Notes under the pieces: model-generated
Seen by the model: the letters and a program-made list of their open reading frames with translations, nothing else
The model's database searches: none
Told to the model about the DNA's origin: nothing
Origin: Mycobacterium sp. 852002-51057_SCH5723018
GTDB taxonomy: Bacteria > Actinomycetota > Actinomycetes > Mycobacteriales > Mycobacteriaceae
DNA length: 64,000 bases
Assembly: GCF_001667035.1 (NCBI RefSeq)
Contig: NZ_LZIR01000127.1
Span: forward strand, 1 to 64,000
Direction: 5' to 3'
Shown here: in pieces, positions 8,700 through 17,367 of the stretch
How positions within the stretch are numbered: the first letter of the stretch is position 1
How the letters are laid out: every line of letters begins with the position of its first letter
Translations under genes and position numbers: made by a program

Positions 8700-10199
8700 T
8701 CAGCCCTTGGCTTCCCGCCACTCTCGCTCGAACGGCAACCGCCACGCATGAGGGGCGATCAGCTGGTGAATCGCGTTCGGCCCCCACGTGCCCTGCTGAT
8801 ACACCTTGACCGGCGGCGGTTCGTCGAGCAGGTCCTGCGAACGCTCCCACAGCGATTCGATGCCCTCGGCGGTGTTGAACAGGGTGTGGTCGCCCCGCAT
8901 CGCGTCGAGGATGAGCCGTTCGTAGGCCTCCAGCACGTCGGCGACGGTGTCGATCTCCTGCGAAGAGAACTGCATGGACAACTTGTCGAGCTTCATGCCG
9001 GGGCCCGGCCGCTTGCCGTAGAAGGACAGCGACACCTTCGAGTTGTCGGCGAGATCGAAGGTGAGGTGGTCGGGGCCCTGCGTCCCCACGCCCGAGCCCG
9101 GCGGGAACATGGTGCGGGGCGCCTCTTTGAACGCAATCGAGATGATGCGGATGCCCTCGGCCATCTTCTTGCCGGTGCGGAGATAGATCGGCACGCCGGC
9201 CCAGCGCCAGTTGTCGATGCCGACCTTGAGCGCGATGAACGTCTCGGTGTCGGAGTCCTTTGCCACGCCGTTCTCTTCGCGGTAACCGCTGTATTGCCCG
9301 CGCACCACATTCGAAGGCTTCACCGGCAGCATCGACCGGAACACCTTGTTCTTCTCTTCGCTGATGGCGCGCGGCTCGAGCGCTGTCGGCGGCTCCATCA
9401 CCACGAACGCCATCACCTGGAAGAGATGGGTGACCACCATGTCCTTGTAGGCGCCGGTGCTCTCGTAGAAGTTCGCCCGCTGGTCCAGACCGAGGGCTTC
9501 GGGAATGTCGATCTGGATGTGGTCGATGAAATTGCGGTTCCAGATCGGCTCGAACAGACCGTTGGCGAAGCGGAACGCCAGAATGTTTTGCGCCGCCTCC
9601 TTTCCCAAGAAGTGGTCGATACGGAAAATCTGGGCTTCGTCGAACGTTTCATGCAGGAAGTTGTTGAGCGACACCGCGCTTGCCAGGTCGGTGCCGAACG
9701 GCTTTTCCATCACCACCCGGGAGCGCTCGACGAGCTTGGCGTCGCGCAGCGTGGTGATGACGGCGCGCGCCGCTTTTGGCGGGACCGACAGGTAGTGCAG
9801 TCGTCGCACGTCCGGTCCCAGGTTGTCTTCGGCTTCGGCGACCGCCTCGGCGAGCGCTTCGGGTCCGGCGCTCTGCGGGACGTACCTGATCATTTTCGCG
9901 AAGTTCGCCCACTGCTCGTCCGTGAGCTTGTGGACGCCGAACGAGTCGATCGCGTTCTTGGCGAGTTCCCGGAACTCGTCGTCGCTGAAATCCTCGAGCG
10001 ACGTCGCCACGATTTGGATATCGGGTGCGAGCTCCGACTGGTCCAAGTAGGCCAGACCGGGCAGCAGCTTGCGTTTGGCGAGGTCCCCCGTCGCACCGAA
10101 CAGGACGATGACGTGCGGGTCGAGGGGGTCTGCGCCGTTGCGGCGCGGGCGTGCGTCGGGCGCCGGGTAAGAGATTGTTTGCGGTTTCTTGGTAGCCAC
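8700..10199 (-). CDS. zwf: Glucose-6-phosphate 1-dehydrogenase
   Basis: This enzyme oxidises glucose-6-phosphate to 6-phosphogluconolactone, the entry to the oxidative pentose-phosphate pathway. The nucleotide-binding motif GATGDLAKRKL sits near the N-terminus, MEKPFGTDL is present, and the active-site signature RIDHFLGKEA has the catalytic His followed by the substrate-binding Lys. Length (499 residues from GTG 10199) is normal for the family. The upstream ORF extension to 10511 is rejected because it runs into the neighbouring gene. M. tuberculosis has two paralogues (Rv1121 zwf1, Rv1447c zwf2); I cannot say which is orthologous, and the neighbourhood (a CFA-type methyltransferase) does not match the zwf1-gnd2 locus. 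NADPH from this step would support lipid synthesis and redox defence. Confidence 0.93.
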   Translation of the reverse strand: MATKKPQTISYPAPDARPRRNGADPLDPHVIVLFGATGDLAKRKLLPGLAYLDQSELAPDIQIVATSLEDFSDDEFRELAKNAIDSFGVHKLTDEQWANFAKMIRYVPQSAGPEALAEAVAEAEDNLGPDVRRLHYLSVPPKAARAVITTLRDAKLVERSRVVMEKPFGTDLASAVSLNNFLHETFDEAQIFRIDHFLGKEAAQNILAFRFANGLFEPIWNRNFIDHIQIDIPEALGLDQRANFYESTGAYKDMVVTHLFQVMAFVVMEPPTALEPRAISEEKNKVFRSMLPVKPSNVVRGQYSGYREENGVAKDSDTETFIALKVGIDNWRWAGVPIYLRTGKKMAEGIRIISIAFKEAPRTMFPPGSGVGTQGPDHLTFDLADNSKVSLSFYGKRPGPGMKLDKLSMQFSSQEIDTVADVLEAYERLILDAMRGDHTLFNTAEGIESLWERSQDLLDEPPPVKVYQQGTWGPNAIHQLIAPHAWRLPFEREWREAKG

Positions 10200-10360
10200 T
10201 CTTGCGATACTTCCACCGGCGCGCCGCCCGCGCACCGCTGAATTTGCATCCGTCGTCCGCAAAATCAGATGTTCACCTGCAATCGGTAGCGGCTGGTCGA
10301 CAAGATCGCGGTGGCCTGACCCCGTTTGGTTGGTCCAGGGGTGTGTGGGAACGATGATCA

Positions 10361-11227
10361 CTACTTCCGCAGGGTGAATTGGTTGAGGTCGGTGTAGCCC
10401 TTGCGGAAGAGATTCGCACAACCGGTGAGGTACCTCATGTACCGCTCGTAGACCTCTTCCGATTGAATCGCGATGGCCTCGCTTTTGTGTGCCTCGAGGG
10501 CCGCGGCCCATACGTCCAGAGTTTTTGCGTAATGCCGCTGCAACGACTGGCGACGCTTCAGCTTGAAGCCGGCCTTCGCCGAGAACTCCTTGACCATATC
10601 GATGGTCGGCAGGTAGCCGCCGGGGAAGATCTCGGTTTTCATGAAGTCGCTGAACTCGACGATCGCCGGAGTCAGCGGCAATCCCGACGCGATGATTTCC
10701 TTTTCCGAGAGGACGGTGATCGTGTGCAGCAAGAATGTGCCACCGGCCGGCAACAGCTCATAGGCCCTCTCGAAGAACGCGGTGTAACGGTCGTAGCCGA
10801 CGTGCTCGAGCGGGCCGATGGCCACGATCCGGTCCACCGGCTCGTGAAACCGCTCCCAGCCCTCGAGCAGCACCCGCTTGGAACGCGGGCTATCCGATTC
10901 CGCGAACAGCTGCTCGACGTGAGCAACCTGGTTCTTGGACAGCGTCAAACCGATGACGTTGACGTCGTATTTCTCGATGGCTCGCAACATGGCGGCGCCC
11001 CAGCCGCAACCGAGGTCCAGCAGTGTCATGCCCGGCTGCAAGCCCAGCTTGCTCAGCGAGAGGTCGATCTTGGCGATCTGCGCCTGTTCCAATGTCATGT
11101 CCTCGCCGCCAAGCCAATAGGCGCAGGTATACGTCTGGGTGGGGTCGAGGAACAGGCGGAAGAAGTCGTCAGATAGATCGTAATGCGCCTGCACATCCTC
11201 GAAATGCGGCGTCAGCCCGTCGGCCAT
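10361..11227 (-). CDS. Cyclopropane/mycolic acid methyltransferase family protein
   Basis: The 288-residue SAM-dependent enzyme belongs to the CmaA/MmaA/UmaA family, which modifies unsaturated (meromycolic) acyl chains. The AHYDLSDDFFRLFLDP opening and TYTCAYW motif are family hallmarks. The SAM site is LLDLGCGWGAAM, followed by VIGLTLSKNQ and GPLEHVGYDRY. The C-terminal RYLTGCANLFRKG and QFTLRK also match. Start ATG 11227 (MADGLTPHF) gives the family's usual length. I cannot tell cyclopropanation from methylation or which mycolate is used. The upstream region contains three GTGGTCCA boxes that may regulate it. Confidence 0.92.
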   Translation of the reverse strand: MADGLTPHFEDVQAHYDLSDDFFRLFLDPTQTYTCAYWLGGEDMTLEQAQIAKIDLSLSKLGLQPGMTLLDLGCGWGAAMLRAIEKYDVNVIGLTLSKNQVAHVEQLFAESDSPRSKRVLLEGWERFHEPVDRIVAIGPLEHVGYDRYTAFFERAYELLPAGGTFLLHTITVLSEKEIIASGLPLTPAIVEFSDFMKTEIFPGGYLPTIDMVKEFSAKAGFKLKRRQSLQRHYAKTLDVWAAALEAHKSEAIAIQSEEVYERYMRYLTGCANLFRKGYTDLNQFTLRK

Positions 11228-11283
11228 GTTCGTGTTGCCTTTCCCTGGGCCCCGCCGGTGTGATCTGCAAGGTAGGCCATCGG

Positions 11284-11431
11284 GTGGTCCAGTCGCTCTG
11301 CGGCTCGGGGTTGGTGGGTTGTGGTCCACTGTAGGGCGAATTCGGTTGGGCGAGTTCACTTTGGGCGGAGCCGTTGGTGATTCTTCCTGCCCGACCACGC
11401 GGGCAACAGAGCCGCACATCTACTGGACCAC
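11284..11431. promoter_or_regulatory. Three GTGGTCCA(G/C)T boxes in a 350-bp intergenic region
   Basis: The decamer GTGGTCCAGT occurs at 11284-11293, GTGGTCCACT at 11321-11330, and GTGGTCCAGT in inverted orientation at 11422-11431. All lie in the non-coding stretch 11228-11577 upstream of the mycolate-type methyltransferase. Repeated boxes in both orientations suggest a regulator binding site, but I do not recognise the factor. Nothing else is evident in this gap apart from the lead-in to the small gene at 11578. Confidence 0.4.
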
Positions 11432-11577
11432 TACGACTGGCCCACCTCATCACGATTTGGTCCGCAATCGAAGTGCTTCAGCCCGGTTAGCAACCGCGCG
11501 GCGGGGTATGGGATAGCGACGGGCTCGCATCGATCCGAGCCGCTCCCCCAAATCTGCGAACGCAATGGAAGCGATAC

Positions 11578-11751
11578 ATGACTGGACCCGACCAAGACCA
11601 TCCAGACCGCGCTCAGCAGCTGGAGAACATCGTCGATCAGCTCGACGAGAAGGTTGCCGGTGAGCGCGAAGCCGAGGGCGTGCCCGGCAAACCCAGCGAT
11701 CGGAAGCGCGAGGGCACCCTAGGCGGCTCGGAGGCAGAGCCGCCCGACTAA
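11578..11751 (+). CDS. Small hydrophilic protein (57 aa)
   Basis: ATG 11578 to TAA 11751 encodes a highly charged 57-residue peptide containing AQQLENIVDQLDEKVAGER and ending GGSEAEPPD. The codons are GC-rich at third positions and the composition (many Asp, Glu, Lys, Arg and Gln) is typical of small conserved mycobacterial proteins. No domain, signal peptide or membrane helix is visible; a short amphipathic helix is likely at residues 10-30. No function can be assigned. It stands alone, about 100 bp before a TetR gene on the same strand. Confidence 0.6.
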   Translation: MTGPDQDHPDRAQQLENIVDQLDEKVAGEREAEGVPGKPSDRKREGTLGGSEAEPPD

Positions 11752-11826
11752 AAGCTCGCTGACCGCGACTCGAGCGCGCCTCGACGCTTGACCACCGACC
11801 CGGGTGGCACCTAGCGTGCCAAGTGT

Positions 11827-11841
11827 ACGAAACCGTTTCGT
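11827..11841. promoter_or_regulatory. TetR-type palindromic operator
   Basis: ACGAAAC-C-GTTTCGT is a perfect 7-bp inverted repeat with a one-base centre, 15 bp before the GTG of the TetR gene at 11857. The position between promoter and AGGAGGG ribosome-binding site (11847-11853) suits autorepression. Confidence 0.6.
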
Positions 11842-11856
11842 TCACCAGGAGGGTCC

Positions 11857-12444
11857 GTGGTCCGAGGTGAAGGCCGCACCGACGCGATCCTCGATTCGGC
11901 GGTCGAGCTGATGGCGGTCACCGGATACGACCGGCTCACGATTGATGCCGTCGCCTCGCGCGCGGGCGCCAGCAAGGCGACGATTTATCGGCGCTGGCCG
12001 GGTAAGGCCGAGTTGGTGATCGCGGCGCTGGCGCGACGCGGCGCCGTCGCGACGGAAGAGGTCGACACCGGTGACCTTCGCGGCGACCTGATTCAGACGG
12101 TCGCCCATATGCGCGACGGCCTCGCGTCGCAAGACGGCGCGGTGATCTTGGGTCTGCTCAACGCGATGCGCGGAAACGCCGAGCTCGCCGAGCACGTTCG
12201 TGCTCAGGTCCTGAACGAAAAGCGAGCGGTGATCGGCCGGCTCGTCGAGCGTGCGGTCAAGCGAAAGGAACTGCCGGCTCACGCGGACCACGAGTTGGCG
12301 TCCGAGATCGCCTCCGCGCTCGTGTTCACCCGCATCCTGGTGACCGATCAACCACTGGGCGACGACGAGATCGTGCACATTGTGGATGCGGCGCTGATGC
12401 CGGTGCTGACGCACCAGGTGCAACGAAAGGCGGATAGGTCGTGA
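11857..12444 (+). CDS. TetR/AcrR-family transcriptional regulator
   Basis: A 195-residue regulator. The N-terminal helix-turn-helix covers residues 8-50 (AILDSAVELMAVTGYDRLTI, ASRAGASKATIYRRWPGKAE), followed by an all-helical TetR_C-type ligand domain. GTG 11857 is preceded by AGGAGGG at good spacing. The stop overlaps the GTG of the next gene by 4 bp (GTGA at 12441-12444), so it is translationally coupled to the small membrane protein, its most likely target. The palindrome at 11827 is the probable operator. Confidence 0.88.
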   Translation: MVRGEGRTDAILDSAVELMAVTGYDRLTIDAVASRAGASKATIYRRWPGKAELVIAALARRGAVATEEVDTGDLRGDLIQTVAHMRDGLASQDGAVILGLLNAMRGNAELAEHVRAQVLNEKRAVIGRLVERAVKRKELPAHADHELASEIASALVFTRILVTDQPLGDDEIVHIVDAALMPVLTHQVQRKADRS

Positions 12445-12722
12445 TGTGGACGCTGGTGCTGGCATTTGTCGGAGGAGTGCTGGGCGGCAACGCAATTCCG
12501 CACTTTGTCCGCGGGATTACCAAGCAGCGCTACCCGAACGCTTGGGGCGGCGGTCCCGTGCCCAATGTCGTCGCCGGATGGGCTGGTTTGGTGCTGGCCG
12601 CCGTGGCGCTGCACGCCGCATTTCGCGGGAATGAGCCCCTGTGGCCGTTCTGCGCGACGGCGGTCGGGGTGCTTTTGATAGGACTCTTCCACGCCGGGCC
12701 CGGTGCATTCGGGCGGCGCTAA
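12441..12722 (+). CDS. Small integral membrane protein (93 aa)
   Basis: Three hydrophobic segments are visible: about 3-20 (TLVLAFVGGVLGGNAIPHF), 42-60 (VPNVVAGWAGLVLAAVALHA) and 68-86 (LWPFCATAVGVLLIGLFHA), giving a small three-helix membrane protein. It starts with GTG 12441, overlapping the TetR stop, so both are made from one transcript. No catalytic motif is seen. Co-expression with a TetR regulator suggests a stress- or drug-responsive role, but that is inference. Confidence 0.8.
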   Translation: MMWTLVLAFVGGVLGGNAIPHFVRGITKQRYPNAWGGGPVPNVVAGWAGLVLAAVALHAAFRGNEPLWPFCATAVGVLLIGLFHAGPGAFGRR

Positions 12723-12764
12723 GCGTCGCCGCGGTCGAATGCGAAGCCTGGCAGGCGAGCGTAC

Positions 12765-13433
12765 TTAGCGCTCTGACGATGCGCGAATACGAGAACGCGA
12801 CGACCTGGTGGGCTTGGAAGCCCTGCCGCGCGCTTTCGGCGGGGACACCAAACCGTTGAGCAATTCCGTCAGCGCCGACATTGCTTCGTGCGCTTCGTGT
12901 TCGGGGTCATCGGAGCGAGCGATGACCATCGCAGCCTCGCACATCGCGCCGTGCACTTGATGGGCCAACGGGTCGACGCGACGCCGCTTGATGTGCCCGC
13001 CGTCCATGGCCTGACTTAGGCCCTGCTTGATCATCGCCATCAGGTGCCGATCTTCGATATCGCGCATGTCTTTCCAGCCGAGGACGGCGGGCGCGTCGAT
13101 CAAGATCTGCTGAAACCCTGAATCCGTTGCCGCATCGAAGAACGCTTGGCAACCCGCCAAGAAGGCTTTCCAGCTGTTGTCCTCCTTGCCGGCGGCGACG
13201 TTGACCGCGCGCGCGATGCTGCGCTGCTCGGCCTCGTAAACCGCTGCGAAAAGTGCACGCTTGCCATCGAAATGGTGGTAAAGCGCGCCCTTGGTTACCC
13301 GCGCACGTTCGACCACTGCGTCCAGGAAGGTGGGGTCGTAGCCGTTGTTAGCGAACAGTTCGCGCCCCGCCGCCACTAGCTGGTCCGTCGTGGCGCGGGT
13401 TCGCTCTGCTTGTGTGCGTGCGCGGCTGATCAC
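12765..13433 (-). CDS. TetR-family transcriptional regulator
   Basis: This TetR regulator of about 222 residues has the helix-turn-helix RELFANNGYDPTFLDAVVE then RVTKGALYHHFDGKRALFAAV, and a C-terminal ligand-binding region. The last 30 residues are Arg/Ser-rich and probably disordered. GTG 13433 (VISRARTQAERT) is taken as the start; six further residues are possible to 13451. It is divergent from the operon beginning at 13510. The shared intergenic region contains ACGTAC repeats overlapping a promoter, so it most likely represses that operon and itself. Confidence 0.88.
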   Translation of the reverse strand: MISRARTQAERTRATTDQLVAAGRELFANNGYDPTFLDAVVERARVTKGALYHHFDGKRALFAAVYEAEQRSIARAVNVAAGKEDNSWKAFLAGCQAFFDAATDSGFQQILIDAPAVLGWKDMRDIEDRHLMAMIKQGLSQAMDGGHIKRRRVDPLAHQVHGAMCEAAMVIARSDDPEHEAHEAMSALTELLNGLVSPPKARGRASKPTRSSRSRIRASSER

Positions 13434-13464
13434 TCTCCGAGGATATACCAATCACATACTCAGG

Positions 13465-13501
13465 TTACGTACTTGACATACGTACTCTAAGTACGTTAAG
13501 A
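13465..13501 (+). promoter_or_regulatory. Promoter with overlapping ACGTAC operator repeats
   Basis: TTGACA (13473-13478) and TTAAGA (13496-13501) are separated by 17 bp and point at the small gene starting at 13510, so the transcript would be nearly leaderless. TTACGTAC lies at 13465-13472, and ACGTAC-TCTAA-GTACGT (13480-13496) forms a perfect inverted repeat inside the spacer. This is a classical arrangement for repression by the divergent TetR protein at 12765-13433. Confidence 0.7.
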
Positions 13502-13509
13502 CAGTGTGT

Positions 13510-13626
13510 ATGAAAGTTGATGAGGGCACGTCGAAATTCCAAGAGCGACAAGCGGTCAACGAGACGAGGCGCAAGCTCTGTGAGCGGCTACGCCCAGGCC
13601 TCGATCAGCCGGCGAGTGAATCATGA
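13510..13626 (+). CDS. Small ORF (38 aa), translationally coupled leader gene
   Basis: ATG 13510 to TGA 13626 encodes a charged 38-residue peptide (begins MKVDEGTSKFQERQ, ends PASES). It starts 8 bp after the -10 of the TetR-controlled promoter, as expected for a leaderless transcript, and its TGA overlaps the ATG of the reductase gene by 4 bp (ATGA at 13623). The peptide has no recognised domain. It may be a genuine small protein or serve mainly to bring ribosomes to the downstream start. Confidence 0.5.
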   Translation: MKVDEGTSKFQERQAVNETRRKLCERLRPGLDQPASES

Positions 13627-14711
13627 CCGGGCGCGCCGCACCGGCACCGATCGGTGTGTACGGCGCAACCGGCTACACGGGGAAGTTCGTTGCCAGGCAG
13701 TTGGCGGATCGGGGTCATCGACCAGTGCTGTGCGGGCGCGATGCCGGGCGACTCGCTGAGGTCGCGGCGGACCTGCCGACCGCATGCGAGACCTATCAGG
13801 CCGGCATCGATGATTTGGATGCGTTGCAGTGCTTCGCGCAACGGTGCGCAGTCGTAATCAACTGCGCCGGACCATTCAGCCGATACGGGCAGCCGGTCGC
13901 CGAGGCCGCGGTGCGTGCGGGTGCACACTATCTCGATCACACCTCCGAGCCGGACTACCTCTACGGGCTGATACGCGAATTGGACGGGCCGGCCCGCGCC
14001 GCGGGGTCGGTGGTTGTCCCCGGAATGAGCTTCTTCACTGCGCTCGCCGATCTGATCGCCCATCGGCTCGCTGCGCCGATGGGGCCGCTGCACCGCGTGA
14101 CCGTCGCGTACGCCATCGACGGTTGGAAGCTGACTCCTGGGAGCCTCGCGACAAAGGCGGCGCGAACAAGCAGTGCGCATGTGGTCTACCGCGACGGACG
14201 GCTGCAGCTACTGCCGTCCCCCAGCGAACCGAGATTCGACACGTATCGGTTCCCGCCGACGCTCACAACGCGGCCCGTCATCGCGGATTATTCCGGCACT
14301 TGTGAGGCCGTGACCGTACCCCGGCACGTCCAAACCGGCGCCGTGGATGTCTACATGACGCAGGCCACCTTCTTCCCCACCGACGATGCACCGCACAACG
14401 GGTCGGGTCCGGGGGAGCCTCGGGATTCAACGCAATTCAGCATCGTCGTCGATGCCTATGGCCCAACTGACCCCCGGCGTAGCTGGATTTCGGGAGTTGG
14501 GGACATTTACGAGATTGGCGCACTCGTCTCAGTGGAGGCGGCCGAGCGCCTCACAGCAGGCAAGGCGATTAACGCGGGGGTCGTTAGTCCGGCCGAAGCG
14601 TTCCCCGACCCGGAATTGCTCGACGCGCTCGTCGCGATGCCATTCATTGACGGTGGCCTGCGCACGGAGCCAATGATCGCCGAACCAGCCGCCCTGCCGA
14701 CAAACACCTAA
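13623..14711 (+). CDS. Saccharopine dehydrogenase-like/trans-acting enoyl reductase family protein
   Basis: A 362-residue protein with an N-terminal Rossmann fold, GVYGATGYTGKFVARQLA (11-28), then CGRDAGRLAEV and VINCAGPFSRYGQPVAEA, and a C-terminal catalytic domain. This is the fold of mycobacterial saccharopine-dehydrogenase-like oxidoreductases, including the trans-acting enoyl reductase Rv2953 and relatives such as Rv2449c. They reduce C=C or related bonds with NAD(P)H, but the substrate is unknown here. It is the second gene of the TetR-controlled unit and overlaps the small ORF by 4 bp. Confidence 0.85.
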   Translation: MTGRAAPAPIGVYGATGYTGKFVARQLADRGHRPVLCGRDAGRLAEVAADLPTACETYQAGIDDLDALQCFAQRCAVVINCAGPFSRYGQPVAEAAVRAGAHYLDHTSEPDYLYGLIRELDGPARAAGSVVVPGMSFFTALADLIAHRLAAPMGPLHRVTVAYAIDGWKLTPGSLATKAARTSSAHVVYRDGRLQLLPSPSEPRFDTYRFPPTLTTRPVIADYSGTCEAVTVPRHVQTGAVDVYMTQATFFPTDDAPHNGSGPGEPRDSTQFSIVVDAYGPTDPRRSWISGVGDIYEIGALVSVEAAERLTAGKAINAGVVSPAEAFPDPELLDALVAMPFIDGGLRTEPMIAEPAALPTNT

Positions 14712-14716
14712 GGAAA

Positions 14717-15640
14717 ATGATGACCCAGGCTCACCGGCTGGACGCCGCACCGACGCAGCCCGATCAGGACGTTGACGAGTTTGTCGAGAAATTCAGCGAA
14801 TTCGGAGCCCAGCCGACGCCGGCGGCACTCAGTCAGCTGTTTCACACCGCTGGCACATTGTGGGATGCGGGGATGCATTCGCCGCTGCCGCAGTCGCGCC
14901 TTCGCGCCGCGGCGGAGCGCTTCGTACGCAACGTGTCGTCCGTACAGATCGCGGTTCGAAAGCATTTTGCCCGTGAAGATTGCGTGTACCTGCTGACCGA
15001 CAACTTCGGTGCATATCAGGGAAGCCAGATCAGCTATCCCGCCGTGTACGCATGCAGGCTGCGGGATGGCCTGATCGTCGAGGGCAGGTGCTTTTATGAT
15101 CAGGCCAGGCTGTTGGCACCAGCCGTCGGCGGCACACTCGCGCTTCCGGCCTATCGTCCAACGTGGGAACCGGCCTTGGCCGGCGCGCCCGCCGCCGGCG
15201 CCGGCGCCGCGGTCGAGCCGGCGAAGTTCGTCCGAAACTATGACGCGCTTTGGCACGCTGACAACGCCGAAGTCGGCATGGGACTAGCCAGTTGCTACAA
15301 CAGCAACGGAATGATCCTTAACCCTGGCATGGCCCGCCCCATCATGAAGCCTGAAATCCCCGGCTATTACGCGATGCTTCTCGCCGCCGTCCCCGATCTG
15401 GATCCCAAGCTGGAAGGCTGGGCCGGCGATGGGGACGCACTATGTGTCGAATGGTTGTACCGCGGTGCAGGCGGCGACGGCCGAAGCCCGCTGGCAGTTC
15501 GCGTCGTTGACGTCTTCGAGTTCGCCGGCGGCGGCGTTCAATTCGGGCACGCCTATTACGACTCGCTGACGATACTCTCGGCGTCCCGCGCGGATCTAGC
15601 GAAAGTCGTCGCGAAGGCTCGGGCGAGCTTCTTCTGCTAG
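14717..15640 (+). CDS. Double NTF2-like/SnoaL-fold protein
   Basis: The 307-residue product appears to hold two NTF2-like barrels. The N-terminal one (about 10-140) has helices DVDEFVEKFSEFG and ALSQLFHTAG and a VYACRLRDGLIVEGRCFYD strand. The C-terminal one (about 172-307) begins AKFVRNYDALWHADN and ends VVDVFEFAGGGVQFGHAYYDS. An Ala/Gly-rich linker (residues 155-165) joins them. It follows the reductase by only 5 bp, so it belongs to the same operon. Tandem NTF2 domains can form one active site as an internal pseudodimer; hydration, isomerisation or epoxide opening are family activities, and none is proven here. Confidence 0.75.
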   Translation: MMTQAHRLDAAPTQPDQDVDEFVEKFSEFGAQPTPAALSQLFHTAGTLWDAGMHSPLPQSRLRAAAERFVRNVSSVQIAVRKHFAREDCVYLLTDNFGAYQGSQISYPAVYACRLRDGLIVEGRCFYDQARLLAPAVGGTLALPAYRPTWEPALAGAPAAGAGAAVEPAKFVRNYDALWHADNAEVGMGLASCYNSNGMILNPGMARPIMKPEIPGYYAMLLAAVPDLDPKLEGWAGDGDALCVEWLYRGAGGDGRSPLAVRVVDVFEFAGGGVQFGHAYYDSLTILSASRADLAKVVAKARASFFC

Positions 15641-15643
15641 CCG

Positions 15644-17119
15644 TCAGCGGCCCGGCCCGAACCAGGTGGTGAGCGCGTCTGGGAGCCCGGCCTGATCTCC
15701 GTCACCCACCCAGGCGACATGCCCGTCGGGACGAACCAACACCGCGGTGGGGGCCGTGACCTCCCCGATCGCCGGAAGTTCCCATATCCCAACGTGTTTG
15801 GCGTCGATCGATTGCACCCGATCCGCCCACGGCGTGATGTCGAAGGCGCGAGGCTCGCCGAGGTTGAGCAGCAGTGGCCGGGCTTCGTGCAGCAGTTCGA
15901 AGACCCGCAGCGGTCCGTCGGCGGTCACCAGGTCAAGGTCGGGCATGCGGCGCCCCAGCAGGGGGTGTCCCTCACCGAGGTCGTAATGGATGTCCAAGGC
16001 GGACATCATCGCGGCGAATCGCTTGCGCGGCTCGTCCATGCCGAGTAGGTCGGACATGGTGTCGCGCAAGGCCTTGGTGCGGTCGTCTTGGCGAAGAAGC
16101 GCCATTTGCGCCATCGCGTTGCGCAACACGCGCGCGGCGACCGGGTGCCGTTCGTCGTGGTAGGTGTCGAGGATGCTGTCGGATGACCTTCCGTTGACCA
16201 CCTGCGCCAGCTTCCACCCCAGATTCACCGCGTCCTGCACGCCGGTGTTGAGGCCCTGCCCGCCCACCGGGTGGTGGATGTGTGCGGCGTCGCCGGCCAC
16301 CAGGATCCGCCCGGCACGGTAGACCGCGGCCTGCCGCGCCGCATCGCTGAACCTGGAAATCCATGTGGGGCTGTGGATTCCGTAATCGGTGCCGTAGACG
16401 GCGACGACGGCCTCGCTCAGCTCGCGCAAGCTGGCCTCGCCGGTGGGGCCGACCTGCCGCTCGGTCACCATGACCCGCACCGCTTCCCCGTCGTCCACCG
16501 TGCTCAGCGCATGGACGCCGAGGGCGTCGTGGCGGATGCCCCATTCCGGCGCTGGCGCGTCGGCAGCCATTTCGACCTCGGCGAGCAGGTAGCTCGTCGT
16601 CGCATCCCAGCCCGGAAAGTCGATGCCGGCGGCTTTTCGAACCCGGCTGCGTCCGCCGTCGCACCCGACCAGATACTGCGCCCGCATCGGCTGGCCGTCT
16701 GCGAGCTCCAGGTCGACGCCCGTCGAGTCTTGCGCGGCGCCCGTCACCTCCCGACCGCGATAGATCGGCACCCGCAGTTCGTCGACCCAGTCGGCCAGTA
16801 TGCGCTCGATGTGGCTTTGCCACAGGGCCAACCCGTAGGGATGCCGGGTCGGAAAGTCACTGATGTCCAGCCGAATCTGGGAGAAACCCGCGACCTGCGC
16901 CACCTGACCCTGCGACAGGAACCGGTCGGCGATTCCGCGTTGATCGAGCACCTCGATCGTGCGCGAATGCAGGCCGCCGGCGCGAGCGCCGGTCAATTCC
17001 TGGCTGACGCGTCGCTCCACGATGGCGACGTCGGCGCCGCCCAACGCCAGTTCACCCGCCAGCATCAGCCCCGTCGGGCCGCCTCCGGCAACAACTACCG
17101 CATGCTCGGTTATCGGCAC
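15644..17119 (-). CDS. FAD-dependent aromatic-ring/polyketide-type monooxygenase
   Basis: The 491-residue flavoprotein monooxygenase is of the PheA/TfdB/rifampicin-monooxygenase group. The N-terminal dinucleotide motif is VVVAGGGPTGLMLAGEL, the mid motif YLVGCDGGRSRVRKAAGI (DG motif), and the FAD ribityl motif RILVAGDAAHIHHPVGGQG (GD motif). The C-terminal 120 residues form the thioredoxin-like domain of this subfamily. GTG 17119 (VPITEHAVVV) is preferred over the longer ORF. It converges with the reductase/NTF2 operon (3-bp gap), so it may act on the same aromatic or polycyclic substrate. The substrate is unknown. Confidence 0.88.
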   Translation of the reverse strand: MPITEHAVVVAGGGPTGLMLAGELALGGADVAIVERRVSQELTGARAGGLHSRTIEVLDQRGIADRFLSQGQVAQVAGFSQIRLDISDFPTRHPYGLALWQSHIERILADWVDELRVPIYRGREVTGAAQDSTGVDLELADGQPMRAQYLVGCDGGRSRVRKAAGIDFPGWDATTSYLLAEVEMAADAPAPEWGIRHDALGVHALSTVDDGEAVRVMVTERQVGPTGEASLRELSEAVVAVYGTDYGIHSPTWISRFSDAARQAAVYRAGRILVAGDAAHIHHPVGGQGLNTGVQDAVNLGWKLAQVVNGRSSDSILDTYHDERHPVAARVLRNAMAQMALLRQDDRTKALRDTMSDLLGMDEPRKRFAAMMSALDIHYDLGEGHPLLGRRMPDLDLVTADGPLRVFELLHEARPLLLNLGEPRAFDITPWADRVQSIDAKHVGIWELPAIGEVTAPTAVLVRPDGHVAWVGDGDQAGLPDALTTWFGPGR

Positions 17120-17367
17120 AGCGCAATCCCCCGCTTCCGTGAGTTTTTCCGTTTCGGCCAGCGATTTTGCGCCATGACCCCGGTCTTGCCGCAAGCCCCC
17201 CGGTGCGTAATATGTTGAAGTGGGATGACGCGAGAGTCCCCAATCCCTTTCTTCCGCCCCTGGATTGAATTGCGGCGTCGCTCGGCGGCGGTTGGGCTCT
17301 GAATTTGCGGTTTCTTTCCGCGCGTCCCGGCACGCTTTAGTACGGTTCGAATAATCCGCAAACGCGC

